NCBI RefSeq assembly: GCF_016862635.1 | Contig: NZ_BONI01000052.1 | Location: forward strand, 1-64,000 | Length of the DNA stretch: 64,000 nt | Direction of reading: 5' to 3' | Source of the DNA: Catellatospora coxensis | GTDB lineage: Bacteria > Actinomycetota > Actinomycetes > Mycobacteriales > Micromonosporaceae | Shown here: positions 1 to 6,372 of the stretch, piece by piece | How positions within the stretch are numbered: the stretch's first letter is position 1 | Layout of the letters: each line of letters opens with the position of its first letter | Position numbers and translations under genes: made by a program | Notes under the pieces: generated by a model | What the model saw: the letters and a program-made list of their open reading frames with translations, nothing else | What the model was told of the DNA's origin: nothing | Databases searched by the model: none

Positions 1-2
1 GG

Positions 3-128
3 CGCGGCGGCCCGGTGCTGTCGGCACTGCGCACGGTGCACGGACACCCAGGCTTAGAGATCGCCAAAACGCTGATCTTCCTATCGGCATTTGCCCTGTA
101 CCGGGTTGACGTGGCACCGGGGCCGTAG
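3..128 (+). CDS. 3' end of an unidentified gene (partial)
   Basis: The open frame enters from the left edge and stops at TAG 126-128. The 41 visible residues end in ALYRVDVAPGP, and nearly every codon ends in G or C, as in real genes of this genome. An 11-bp perfect hairpin follows at 150-174. I do not recognise the product. By position it should belong to the integrative element upstream of its RepA-like gene. Too little is visible for a functional call. Confidence 0.45.
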   Translation, partial: RGGPVLSALRTVHGHPGLEIAKTLIFLSAFALYRVDVAPGP

Positions 129-149
129 ATCACGAAAACGGTGCCGCCG

Positions 150-174
150 AGGTGCCGCCACGGTGGCGGCACCT
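150..174 (+). terminator. hairpin after the partial gene
   Basis: Arms aggtgccgcca (150-160) and tggcggcacct (164-174) pair perfectly around a 3-base loop. There is no T-tract. It lies 22 bases after the stop of the partial gene, so a terminator is likely, but an operator for the downstream ATPase gene is possible. Confidence 0.4.
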
Positions 175-270
175 GGCCCGCCTGATGCCGCCACCAGACC
201 CGCTCAGACCCACACCGCCCGCCCTTCCGGACGCGGTCAACCGCGCCGAACTCACGAGAGGACCCGCACC

Positions 271-358
271 CGTGACACCGACACTCACCACGCACACGCA
301 GGGGGCTAAGGCGCTGCTGTGGGCAGCCTCCTCGCGTGGCAGAGGCACACCGTCATGA
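271..358 (+). CDS. possible short leader ORF coupled to the RepA-like gene
   Basis: A GTG-started 28-codon frame (MTPTLTTHTQGAKALLW...) ends in TGA that overlaps the ATG of the ATPase gene at 355 (ATGA arrangement). An AGAGG stretch lies 11 bases upstream. Translational coupling would explain the overlap. No family is recognised, and the frame is short enough to be chance. Confidence 0.22.
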
Positions 359-1428
359 CCGACCACGAATGGCCCGAGGGCACCACCGACCAGCGGCCCG
401 ACCCGCCAGCACCACTACGACGGGCCACACCGCTGGACTGGTCCACGTTCCTGGAACGCGAGCCCGCACCGGTGGACTTCCACGCCGGAAAGCTCATGGT
501 CCGGGGCCAACAGATCACCCTGGTCGGGGAAGGCAAGGCAGGAAAGAGCCTGTTCACCCTCGACTGGGCCTGCCACATGGCCTCCGGCGCGCCGTTCCTC
601 GGCGACCAGGCACGCGCGCCGGTGCGCGTGCTGTACATCGACATGGAAAACCCCGACGACGACATCCTGGAACGGCTGCTGGCCCTCGGCGCGACACCCG
701 AGACGCTGACCGACCTGGTCTACCTGTCGTTCCCGCTGTTCCGACCGCTCAACACCGCCGAGGGCGGCGCTGACCTGATGGCCGCTGTAGAGGAGTACCG
801 GCCCGATGTGGTCATCCTCGACACGATCTCCCGCATGATCACCGGCAAGGAGAACGACACCGAACCCTGGCTCGCGCTCTACCGCCACACGCTCATGCCG
901 CTCAAGGCACGCAAGATCTCATCCATCCGACTCGACCACTTCGGCAAGGACACCTCACGCGGGGCGCGCGGCAACTCCGCCAAGACACAGGACGTGGACG
1001 GGGTGTGGGAACTGCTCCCGGCCGAACGCGGCAGCAACCTGCTCCGCCTGACCCGCACGTTCACCCGCAGCGGCAAAGGGCACGGCGAACTGCTCATCCG
1101 CCGTCACGGCGAACTGCTGGCCGACGACCGTTGGAAACCGGGCGGCACCTGGCACGCCATCGCCGACGACAGCGACCGCCACACCTACGCCCCCGACCCG
1201 CTCGGAGGCTTCCGGCCCGCCGCACGCCGCGTCATGCGCCTACTGGCCACGACCGGCACGGGCATGACCGTCCAGCAGATCGGCGACGCCCTGGCCGACC
1301 AGCCGGACGGTCCCCTCCAGAAGAGGACCATCCAAGACGCTCTCAAGAGCCTGTCCGACGCGGGACTACTCGACGAGATCGACCCCCATCCCGGCAAGCC
1401 CACCGTGTGGGCTGTCAGCACCCTGTGA
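355..1428 (+). CDS. RepA/DnaB-like AAA-family ATPase of an integrative element
   Basis: A 357-residue protein with a RecA/DnaB-type ATPase core. Walker A is GEGKAGKS at residues 58-65, and the Walker B-like string is VVILDTIS. It resembles hexameric RepA-type replicative helicases of plasmids and mobile elements. The C-terminal 80 residues look like a winged-helix domain (MTVQQIGDALADQ...TIQDALKSLSDAGLLDEI). The ATG at 355 is chosen because AGAGG lies 9 bases upstream; an in-frame ATG at 319 would add 12 residues without a clear ribosome site. Immediately downstream is a 1.9-kb repeat-rich non-coding region that could be its origin. The role in replicating an excised element is inference; a DNA-repair or regulatory ATPase of the AAA_25 type is the alternative. 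Confidence 0.7.
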   Translation: MTDHEWPEGTTDQRPDPPAPLRRATPLDWSTFLEREPAPVDFHAGKLMVRGQQITLVGEGKAGKSLFTLDWACHMASGAPFLGDQARAPVRVLYIDMENPDDDILERLLALGATPETLTDLVYLSFPLFRPLNTAEGGADLMAAVEEYRPDVVILDTISRMITGKENDTEPWLALYRHTLMPLKARKISSIRLDHFGKDTSRGARGNSAKTQDVDGVWELLPAERGSNLLRLTRTFTRSGKGHGELLIRRHGELLADDRWKPGGTWHAIADDSDRHTYAPDPLGGFRPAARRVMRLLATTGTGMTVQQIGDALADQPDGPLQKRTIQDALKSLSDAGLLDEIDPHPGKPTVWAVSTL

Positions 1429-1439
1429 ACCCCTGATGA

Positions 1440-1640
1440 CCAGCGCGCATAGCGCGCACGCGCAACGCGTGCACGACCGTGCGCAAGGGTGCGCACGTGA
1501 TCTTGCCGGGCGCGCGTGCACGTGCGCACCGAAACCCCAGGTCAACCCACATATGGGGGTGCGCACGCACGGACGTGTCTCTAGTGGGACGGACGTGCGT
1601 GCGCACCCCGCGCAAGACCGCGCGCACGCGGCACGCCGGG
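1440..1640. repeat. GCGCAC/GTGCGC word block with a 15-bp inverted repeat
   Basis: About 200 bases directly after the ATPase gene are crowded with GCGCAC and GTGCGC hexamers in both orientations. A perfect inverted repeat joins ggggtgcgcacgcac (1556-1570) to gtgcgtgcgcacccc (1595-1609) around a 24-base loop. No coding frame with normal third-position bias runs through it. It is the first of several such word blocks up to position 3320. Confidence 0.7.
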
Positions 1641-1649
1641 CGCTCCGCC

Positions 1650-1740
1650 AGGGGCTAGGTCTAGCCCCTCCAGCCGATAGGCCTATCCCCTCCGCTAGCC
1701 CCACAACCTCCCGACAACCAGCGGCCTAGCTCTCTATCCC
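1650..1740. repeat. CTAG/GATAGGCCTATC palindrome block
   Basis: The near-palindrome ggggctaggtctagcccc (1651-1668) and the palindrome gataggcctatc (1676-1687) occur within 40 bases, followed by cgctagcccc and gcctagctc. The block is part of the non-coding repeat region between the ATPase and excisionase genes. Confidence 0.6.
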
Positions 1741-1798
1741 CGACCAGCAGCCAGCACCCAAAACCTGCCCAGCGGGCACCCCTCGACTCGCGCGCAGG

Positions 1799-1915
1799 GG
1801 CTAGAGCGCCGCTCTAGGTCTGCTCTAGCTCTAGAGCACCGACGCTCTAGAGCTAGAGAACGGTCTAGACCACCGACACCCCGTCTGGCCAGGGATCTAG
1901 AGGCTCTAGACACTC
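1799..1915. repeat. CTAGAGC/GCTCTAG word block
   Basis: GCTCTAG and CTAGAGC words alternate in direct and inverted orientation, for example gctctaggtctgctctag and gctctagagctagag. CTAG, a tetramer usually scarce in high-GC bacterial genomes, occurs ten times between 1801 and 1980. No gene is visible. Possible binding sites for an element-encoded protein. Confidence 0.65.
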
Positions 1916-2004
1916 TGCCGGCCGAGCACCGAAACCGGCCCACAGGCCACCGCGGGGACCCCGGCCCCGGCGCCCTAGACGCGGCGAGCCAGAGCAGTCC
2001 GACA

Positions 2005-2186
2005 GGTAGCACCAGCGGTAGCGGCACGGACGGAGGTAGCGGCAGCGCTACCCGTGCCGCTACCCGTAGAACCGCACAGGACCAGCGGCAACGCCGAAAG
2101 GTAGCGGGTAGCGGCACTTCGCCGCGCACCCCCGAAACAGCCCCACAGGCCGGTTTCAGGCACCGGACCGCCGCTACCCGCTACCG
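2005..2186. repeat. GGTAGCGG word block
   Basis: GGTAGCGG-type words occur at about 2005, 2017, 2035 and as a doublet at 2101-2115. Their inverse (CCGCTACC) lies at about 2045-2065 and 2171-2185. A conserved spacer (accagcggcaacgccgaaag) runs up to the doublet. The same architecture returns at 2470-2652 and 2655-2765 with the two bases after GGTA changed. Confidence 0.7.
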
Positions 2187-2325
2187 CCCGCGTAACCGTC
2201 CGGTCGTCCGCTCCAACCGTCCGCCCCAGCGCACGCGCGCACGTACGGGCGCATTCTCGGCAACCGTCCGCCCACCCGGCGGGCACCTGCCGCCACGCGC
2301 GGAACCCGACGACATGTCACCGCGT

Positions 2326-2435
2326 GTAATCGTCTCATCGTCTCATTCGTCTACTCGTCTACAGCCTCGCGCGCACGTACGGGCGGTTTCTGGCCCACTT
2401 TCCGCACGAGACGAGACGGATAGACGCTTACCGCC
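2326..2435. repeat. TCGTCT/AGACGA word block
   Basis: cgtctcatcgtctcattcgt and cgtctactcgtctac (2331-2362) are matched about 45 bases later by the inverse words acgagacgagacgg and tagacg (2406-2427). It is another non-coding word block with direct and inverted copies of a 6-bp core. Confidence 0.6.
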
Positions 2436-2472
2436 CGTCATCCGCGAGCCTCCGGTCACCCCGCGCCGGGCG

Positions 2473-2653
2473 GCGGTAACGGCACCGGTAACGGCCGATC
2501 ACCGGGTAACGGCGGCGTTACCCCTGCCGTTACCCGCCGCGCCGCTGGTGAGCAGCGGCAACGCCGGGAGGTAACGGGTAACGGCAACGCCGGACACCCC
2601 CGGGAACGGCCCCACAGCAGCCCTTCGGGCACCAGGTACGCCGTGCCGTTACC
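2473..2653. repeat. GGTAACGG word block
   Basis: GGTAACGG occurs repeatedly (about 2475, 2487, 2504, and a doublet at 2570-2584). The inverse CCGTTACC lies at about 2516-2535 and 2645-2653. The spacer agcagcggcaacgccgggag precedes the doublet, as in the GGTAGCGG block. Only the dinucleotide after GGTA differs between blocks (AC here, GC at 2005, GA at 2655), and it does so in every copy. Confidence 0.7.
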
Positions 2654-2654
2654 C

Positions 2655-2765
2655 GGTAGAGCCGCCGGTAGAGGCACCGACGCCGGTAGAGCTGCCTCTA
2701 CCCCCGCCTCTACCCCACAAACCGCCTGCCACCAGCGGCAACGCCGAAAGGTAGAGGTAGACCGT
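2655..2765. repeat. GGTAGAGG word block
   Basis: GGTAGAG words at about 2655, 2667 and 2685 face inverse CCTCTACC words at about 2695-2715. The conserved spacer (2731-2750) is followed by a ggtagaggtag doublet. The design matches the GGTAGCGG and GGTAACGG blocks with a third dinucleotide. Confidence 0.7.
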
Positions 2766-2785
2766 CCTCCGCGAGGAAACCCCTG

Positions 2786-2830
2786 CTGAAACAAATAGGG
2801 GGCTGGTGAGGGCAGCCCTATTTGTTTCAG
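2786..2830. repeat. AT-rich 15-bp hairpin
   Basis: Arms ctgaaacaaataggg (2786-2800) and ccctatttgtttcag (2816-2830) are perfectly complementary around a 15-base loop. The arms are unusually AT-rich for this genome. A half-copy (ctgaaacaa) recurs near 3285. It could be a single-strand origin, a nick site or a terminator; the sequence does not decide. Confidence 0.6.
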
Positions 2831-2884
2831 CCGTCTTGAACACCATCGAGCCGCCACGAGCCCGGACGGCCACCAGTCGGCGCG

Positions 2885-3060
2885 CTGCTAGCGATAGCAC
2901 CCCCCACCGCTAGCGCTAGCAGCCCAGCTAGCACCCCAACCGCCCGGCGACCAGCCCGGTAGCAGATAGCACCCCCGGCACCGACGAGCCCGGAAACGCC
3001 ACCACTGCCGCTCCCGGACCCCTGCGCGCCGCTCCTGCTAGCAGCAGCGCCAGCAGGGGA
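2885..3060. repeat. GCTAGC/GATAGCA word block
   Basis: GCTAGC palindromes (about 2886, 2909, 2915, 2926, 3037) are mixed with gatagcac and ggtagcagatagcacc. The block is non-coding and continues the series of palindromic-word blocks before the excisionase gene. Confidence 0.6.
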
Positions 3061-3212
3061 GGTGTCCCCGCGCCCGGCAGACAGTCAGGCGCTCGAATCC
3101 CCGCGCAGCGGGGGGGACACCTCCCGGACCAAGGGAGATGGCCCCCGCCTCCGGCGGGCTGACGAACCAGGCCGAGCACGCACCTCCCCGCGCAGCGGGG
3201 GGCCACCTCCAC
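3056..3212. repeat. two GC-rich hairpins with flanking GGTGTCCCC/GGGGACACC inverted repeat
   Basis: The hairpin core ccccgcgcagcgggg occurs twice (about 3099 and 3185). The inverted pair ggaggtgtcccc (from 3058) and ggggacacctcc (ending at 3123) flanks the first copy. The copies resemble type I-E CRISPR repeats in sequence but are too far apart and too few. Confidence 0.5.
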
Positions 3213-3233
3213 AACCCCAACCACCCATCAGCC

Positions 3234-3320
3234 GCCGCTAGACCTAGCGGCCCGACCCGCTAGACCTAGCGCTCGCGCTAGGACCTGAAACAACCGCTGG
3301 CCAGCGCTCTAGCTGTCTAG
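3234..3320. repeat. CTAGACCTAGCG word block
   Basis: cgctagacctagcgg (3236-3250) and cgctagacctagcgc (3258-3272) are two near-identical words. They are followed by cgctagg, ctctagctgtctagctctc and the imperfect dyad cgctggccagcg. This last block ends about 20 bases before the ribosome site of the excisionase gene, so the words may act as its operators. Confidence 0.6.
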
Positions 3321-3363
3321 CTCTCTCCGAAGACGATCACGAATCCGCCTCAGGAGGCATGTC

Positions 3364-3594
3364 ATGACCACCCCCGCTGTCCTCGCTAGACCAACCAGCC
3401 CGTTAGGAGTTGCCGCGCTGGAGAAGCGCAGCGTTCGACCCGCTGAGGCCGCCGAACTGCTCGGCATCTGCCGAGACACGGTGTACGTGCTCATGCGCGC
3501 CGGACGCCTCCGTTCCGTAAAAGCGGGCCGCGCCCGCCTGATCCCTGTAGCCGCAATCGAAGAGTTCCTGACCAGCGAAGAGGTAATGGCATGA
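3364..3594 (+). CDS. xis: excisionase-like MerR-type helix-turn-helix protein
   Basis: A 76-residue protein whose residues 24-70 (VRPAEAAELLGICRDTVYVLMRAGRLRSVKAGRARLIPVAAIEEFL) match the excisionase-type DNA-binding fold: HTH followed by a wing with RLIP. Such proteins bend DNA at attachment sites and steer the partner integrase toward excision. A strong AGGAGG lies 7 bases before the ATG. The stop overlaps the ATG of the integrase gene (ATGA), so the two are translationally coupled. The neighbouring palindromic words may regulate it; that is inference. Confidence 0.85.
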   Translation: MTTPAVLARPTSPLGVAALEKRSVRPAEAAELLGICRDTVYVLMRAGRLRSVKAGRARLIPVAAIEEFLTSEEVMA

Positions 3595-4751
3595 GTGGCA
3601 AGAGTCGCCGTGGGCACGGCGAAGGATCGGTGTACGAGTTCAAGCCCGGCTTGTGGGCCGCATCCGTGGACCTCGGATGGATCGACGGAAAGCGCCGCCG
3701 CAAGGTCGTCTACGCCCCGACCGAAGCTGAGGCCATCGTGAAGCGGGACGCGCTCCGCCGCGCTCTCACGCTCGGCGTGAACCTGGCCGCTCCTCCGCGC
3801 ACCATCAAGGAGTGGCTGACTGAGTGGTTGACCGAGAAGGAGCGCGACGGCTCCACCAAGCCAACGACGATCGCGCGCTACCGACAGGTCATCGACGGGC
3901 ACCTGATCCCGCAGCTCGGACGGATCAAGCTAGACAAGCTGTCGCCGCGCGACGTGCAACGCTTGGTCGCGCAGCTGCGGGACAAGATGGCCCCCGCATC
4001 GGTAATCAAGGTTCATGGCGTGCTGCGGGTTGCACTGGCTGACGCTCTCCGGCTCGACCTGGTGGAGCGCAACGTAGCGAAGGCTGCGAAGCTTCCGAGG
4101 CTCGGCCGAGTGGAGCGACGCGCGCTCACGCCGGCAGAGGCCCGGAAGCTTCTAACCGAGGTAGCGGGCGATCGGCTGGAAGCGTTCTTCGTGCTGGCGC
4201 TGACCACCGGCCTTCGTCGTGGTGAGCTGCTGGGGCTGCGCTGGATCGACGTGGAGACCGATGAGAAGGTGCTGTTCGTCCGGCAAACACTCCAGCGGGT
4301 CAACGGCCAGCTCTGCATCGTGTCGCCGAAGACGCACCGTTCGACGCGGCCGGTACCAATGGCGCGGTTCGCCTGTGAGGCCTTGATCCGGCACCGTGAG
4401 GTGCAAGACCGAGAAAAGGCGGCTACGGAGGAGCTGTGGCGAGAGTCCGGCCTGGTCTTCGCTAACACGCTCGGCGGACCGATGGAGCCGCGCAACGTGA
4501 ACCGCCGGTTCGAGCAGGCCCGCAAGGCTGCTGGGCTCGAATGGCTTCGCCTGCACGACCTTCGCCACGCGTTCGCCACGTTCCTGCTCCACGACGGCCA
4601 AGAGCTGCGGACGGTGATGGAACTGCTCGGCCACTCAACGATTCGGCTCACGGCCGACACCTACGGCCACGTTCTGCCCGCAAAGGCGCGTGATGCAGCG
4701 GACGGCATCGATCGAATCATGGGCGAAGACGGGGAGGCCGGGAAGCCGTAA
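3591..4751 (+). CDS. int: tyrosine recombinase integrase
   Basis: A 386-residue phage-type integrase. It has an N-terminal arm-binding region, a SAM-like core-binding domain (about residues 65-150) and a catalytic domain. Catalytic residues are visible: Arg in TGLRRGE (209/210), H322 and R325 in HDLRHAF, H348 in LGHS and the nucleophile Y358 in DTYGH. The gene points at the 3' end of tRNA-Ala(TGC), 81 bases beyond its stop, the usual layout of tRNA-integrating actinomycete elements. All catalytic residues are intact, so the enzyme should be functional. The other attachment site must lie left of this window. Confidence 0.93.
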   Translation: MSGKSRRGHGEGSVYEFKPGLWAASVDLGWIDGKRRRKVVYAPTEAEAIVKRDALRRALTLGVNLAAPPRTIKEWLTEWLTEKERDGSTKPTTIARYRQVIDGHLIPQLGRIKLDKLSPRDVQRLVAQLRDKMAPASVIKVHGVLRVALADALRLDLVERNVAKAAKLPRLGRVERRALTPAEARKLLTEVAGDRLEAFFVLALTTGLRRGELLGLRWIDVETDEKVLFVRQTLQRVNGQLCIVSPKTHRSTRPVPMARFACEALIRHREVQDREKAATEELWRESGLVFANTLGGPMEPRNVNRRFEQARKAAGLEWLRLHDLRHAFATFLLHDGQELRTVMELLGHSTIRLTADTYGHVLPAKARDAADGIDRIMGEDGEAGKP

Positions 4752-4757
4752 CACCTT

Positions 4758-4820
4758 GATCAAAAAGCCCTAGGCTTTACCGATGGCTTTATATGACCAT
4801 CGGTAAAGCCTAGTTTGATC
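4758..4820. terminator. long bidirectional hairpin between int and tRNA-Ala
   Basis: Arms ctaggctttaccgatgg (4770-4786) and ccatcggtaaagcctag (4797-4813) are a perfect 17-bp inverted repeat. A further 7 bp (gatcaaa/tttgatc) pairs beyond a 5-base bulge. It separates the converging integrase and tRNA-Ala transcripts. Its position between int and the attachment site also allows a role in integrase binding. Confidence 0.75.
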
Positions 4821-4831
4821 TATATTCCTGC

Positions 4832-4907
4832 TGGTGGAGCCTAGGAGAATCGAACTCCTAACCCCCGCCTTGCAAAGGCGGTGCTCTGCCAATTGAGCTA
4901 AGGCCCC
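4832..4907 (-). tRNA. tRNA-Ala (TGC)
   Basis: The cloverleaf folds on the minus strand. The acceptor pairs GGGGCCT with AGGCTCC, the anticodon loop reads CTTTGCAAG (TGC, alanine), the T-arm contains GTTCGATTC, and CCA is encoded (4832-4834). Its 3' end faces the integrase, so the T-arm/acceptor segment is the probable attachment core, restored by the inserted element. Confidence 0.95.
4835..4870. other. presumed attachment site (att) of the integrative element
   Basis: The 3' half of tRNA-Ala lies next to the int-terminator hairpin. Elements with this integrase type recombine within tRNA 3' ends and leave the tRNA intact. The exact core cannot be fixed because the second copy is outside the window; the limits given cover the T-arm and acceptor strand. 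Confidence 0.45.
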
Positions 4908-4933
4908 GAGGGGACGGGCGCGGCCCGTCTGAC

Positions 4934-5062
4934 TCAGCGGAGGTCGGGTGCGGTGGTGGCCTCGTGCCACAGTTCCCGCTCGTCGCTGGCCGCCTTGAGC
5001 TTCTTGGCGACCAGTGCGACCGCCACGCCGACTCCGGCGACGATCAGCAACTTCTTCCACAT
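4934..5062 (-). CDS. DLW-39 family small membrane protein
   Basis: A 42-residue frame lies between the two tRNA genes. It begins MWKKLLIVAGVGVAVALV, continues with a basic AKKLKA stretch, and ends ELWHEATTAPDLR. An N-terminal membrane helix followed by a short tail with an (D/E)LW-xEA motif is the pattern of the DLW-39 family, which in actinobacteria lies beside the DUF3566 gene and these tRNAs. The motif here is ELW rather than DLW. The function of the family is unknown. Location and length support the call more than any motif. Confidence 0.8.
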   Translation of the reverse strand: MWKKLLIVAGVGVAVALVAKKLKAASDERELWHEATTAPDLR

Positions 5063-5086
5063 GATGAGCACCTTAACGCTCGGGAG

Positions 5087-5160
5087 TGGGGCTAGCTGGA
5101 ATCGAACCAGCGACCTCAGAGTTATCAGCTCTGCGCTCTAACCGACTGAGCTATAGCCCC
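5087..5160 (-). tRNA. tRNA-Ile (GAT)
   Basis: Minus-strand cloverleaf: GGGGCTA pairs with TAGCCCC, the anticodon loop reads CTGATAA (GAT, isoleucine), and the T-arm has GGTTCGATTCC. CCA is not encoded. It lies upstream of DLW-39 and tRNA-Ala on the same strand. Confidence 0.95.
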
Positions 5161-5172
5161 GCGCGACAACGA

Positions 5173-5202
5173 ACCTTACCGCACCCGTCTCGGCTCTTCC
5201 AA
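5173..5202 (-). promoter_or_regulatory. probable promoter of tRNA-Ile
   Basis: On the minus strand TTGGAA (5197-5202) and TAAGGT (5173-5178) are 18 bases apart. The second hexamer ends 12 bases before the mature tRNA. They match sigma-70 type -35 and -10 patterns moderately. Confidence 0.45.
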
Positions 5203-5531
5203 ACCGGTATCCCCTTCCCGCGCGGCGTGTCTCGCCCAGCCGCCCCGCCGACCATTTCCCCCGCCTCACCCCAGGTGATGATCGCCGTTTCAGGGCAAAA
5301 CGCGCGGTCCGAACACAGATCTAGACCTCGACCGCCGATCATCGCAACGCGAGACCCGCCGAGCTGGGCGCGCGCAGACCGCTCGGCGACCGGCCTGCCA
5401 CCCGGCCGCTGCACGCGGATCACCCGGCTCAGCGGGCCAAGGCCCGTTTACGGCTCGGCCGGGCACGCAGCGGCCCCGGCCGGCCGGTGGCGGGGGCCTC
5501 GGCCGGCCGGGGCCGGAAGTGCGAGCGCGCG
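5203..5531. other. intergenic stretch with no visible gene
   Basis: Between the tRNA-Ile promoter and the DUF3566 terminator I see no frame with family similarity. The stretch is GC-rich with short CCGGCC-type runs near 5475-5515. Confidence 0.5.
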
Positions 5532-5568
5532 CCACAGCGGTCCGTGGGAGAGCCGCGGACCGCTGTGG
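5532..5568 (-). terminator. terminator hairpin after the DUF3566 gene
   Basis: Arms ccacagcggtccg (5532-5544) and cggaccgctgtgg (5556-5568) form a perfect 13-bp stem with an 11-base loop, 12 bases past the stop of the leftward DUF3566 gene. Confidence 0.7.
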
Positions 5569-5580
5569 TGTGGCGTGAGG

Positions 5581-6369
5581 TCAGTCGCGCTCGGCGAGCG
5601 TGATCTCGACGCCGCCGACCAGGTCGGCGCAGACGTTGTAGATGAACGCGCCCAGGGTCATCAGCGCGGTGAAGAGCACCACGTTGATCGCGCCCAGGAT
5701 GGCCGACGTCCCGATCACCGCGCTGGCGCTGATGCGGAAGTCGCCCGCGCTGCCGTTCGAGGCGAACAGGTCGGCCAGGGTCGTGTTCAGCGAGTTGAAC
5801 ACGCCCATCGCGTCCAGCGCCAGGTACAGCACCGAGGTGGCGACCACGATGACGACCAGGAGCACGAAGGACACGGCGAAGGAGAACTTCATCACCGACC
5901 ACGGGTCGATGCGCTTGATGCTCAGCCGGGCCCGGCGCGGGCCGCGCGAGGCGGCCGAGCCGGCACTGGTCCGGGCCGCACGCACGGCCTCGGTGACCCG
6001 CACCGCGCCGGCACTGGCGCTGTTGACCACCGAGCGCAGCGTCGAGGAGCCGGCCGCGGCTCGACCGGTGGCCGTCGCCGGCCGGTCGGAGGTCGCGATG
6101 GCGCCCGTGGGCTCCGAATCCGGGACGGGCATGCCCGCCGGCCGGGTGAAGGTGCCGGTGGTGGTGGTCGTGGCGGCAGCGGCGGTGCTGCCGGCCGGCT
6201 CGTCACCCCCGGTCGCGGACCGGGCCGGGGTCGGCTCGGACTGATCAGCGGGGACTGTCGCGCGGCCTACGGCCGCCCGGCCGGTCGACGAGGCGGCGTC
6301 GCCGCCGTCCTTCTCGACCGGACTCGCCGGAGCCCCCGCGGTCTCCGACATCGCCTGTGTCTCCGTCAT
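5581..6369 (-). CDS. DUF3566 domain membrane protein
   Basis: A 262-residue protein. The first 145 residues are a disordered Ala/Thr/Pro/Ser-rich tail. The DUF3566 domain follows: RLSIKRIDPWSVMKFSF, then two membrane helices (about 160-182 and 225-248) separated by a loop with MGVFNSLN and ending AFIYNVCADLVGGVEITLAERD. This family is found in actinobacteria directly downstream of gyrA; its role is unknown, though membrane-linked growth functions have been suggested. Its start is 3 bases beyond the gyrA stop, so the two are probably cotranscribed. The long low-complexity N-terminus varies widely between species. Confidence 0.9.
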   Translation of the reverse strand: MTETQAMSETAGAPASPVEKDGGDAASSTGRAAVGRATVPADQSEPTPARSATGGDEPAGSTAAAATTTTTGTFTRPAGMPVPDSEPTGAIATSDRPATATGRAAAGSSTLRSVVNSASAGAVRVTEAVRAARTSAGSAASRGPRRARLSIKRIDPWSVMKFSFAVSFVLLVVIVVATSVLYLALDAMGVFNSLNTTLADLFASNGSAGDFRISASAVIGTSAILGAINVVLFTALMTLGAFIYNVCADLVGGVEITLAERD

Positions 6370-6372
6370 GCA

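Noticed and set aside
1436-1729. 97-codon open frame after the RepA-like gene
   Set aside because: It consists of translated GCGCAC repeats and has no ribosome site or family.
3056-3212. CRISPR-like repeats (ccccgcgcagcgggg twice)
   Set aside because: The hairpins resemble type I-E repeats, but only two copies occur, about 85 bases apart start to start, instead of the regular 61, and no cas gene is near.
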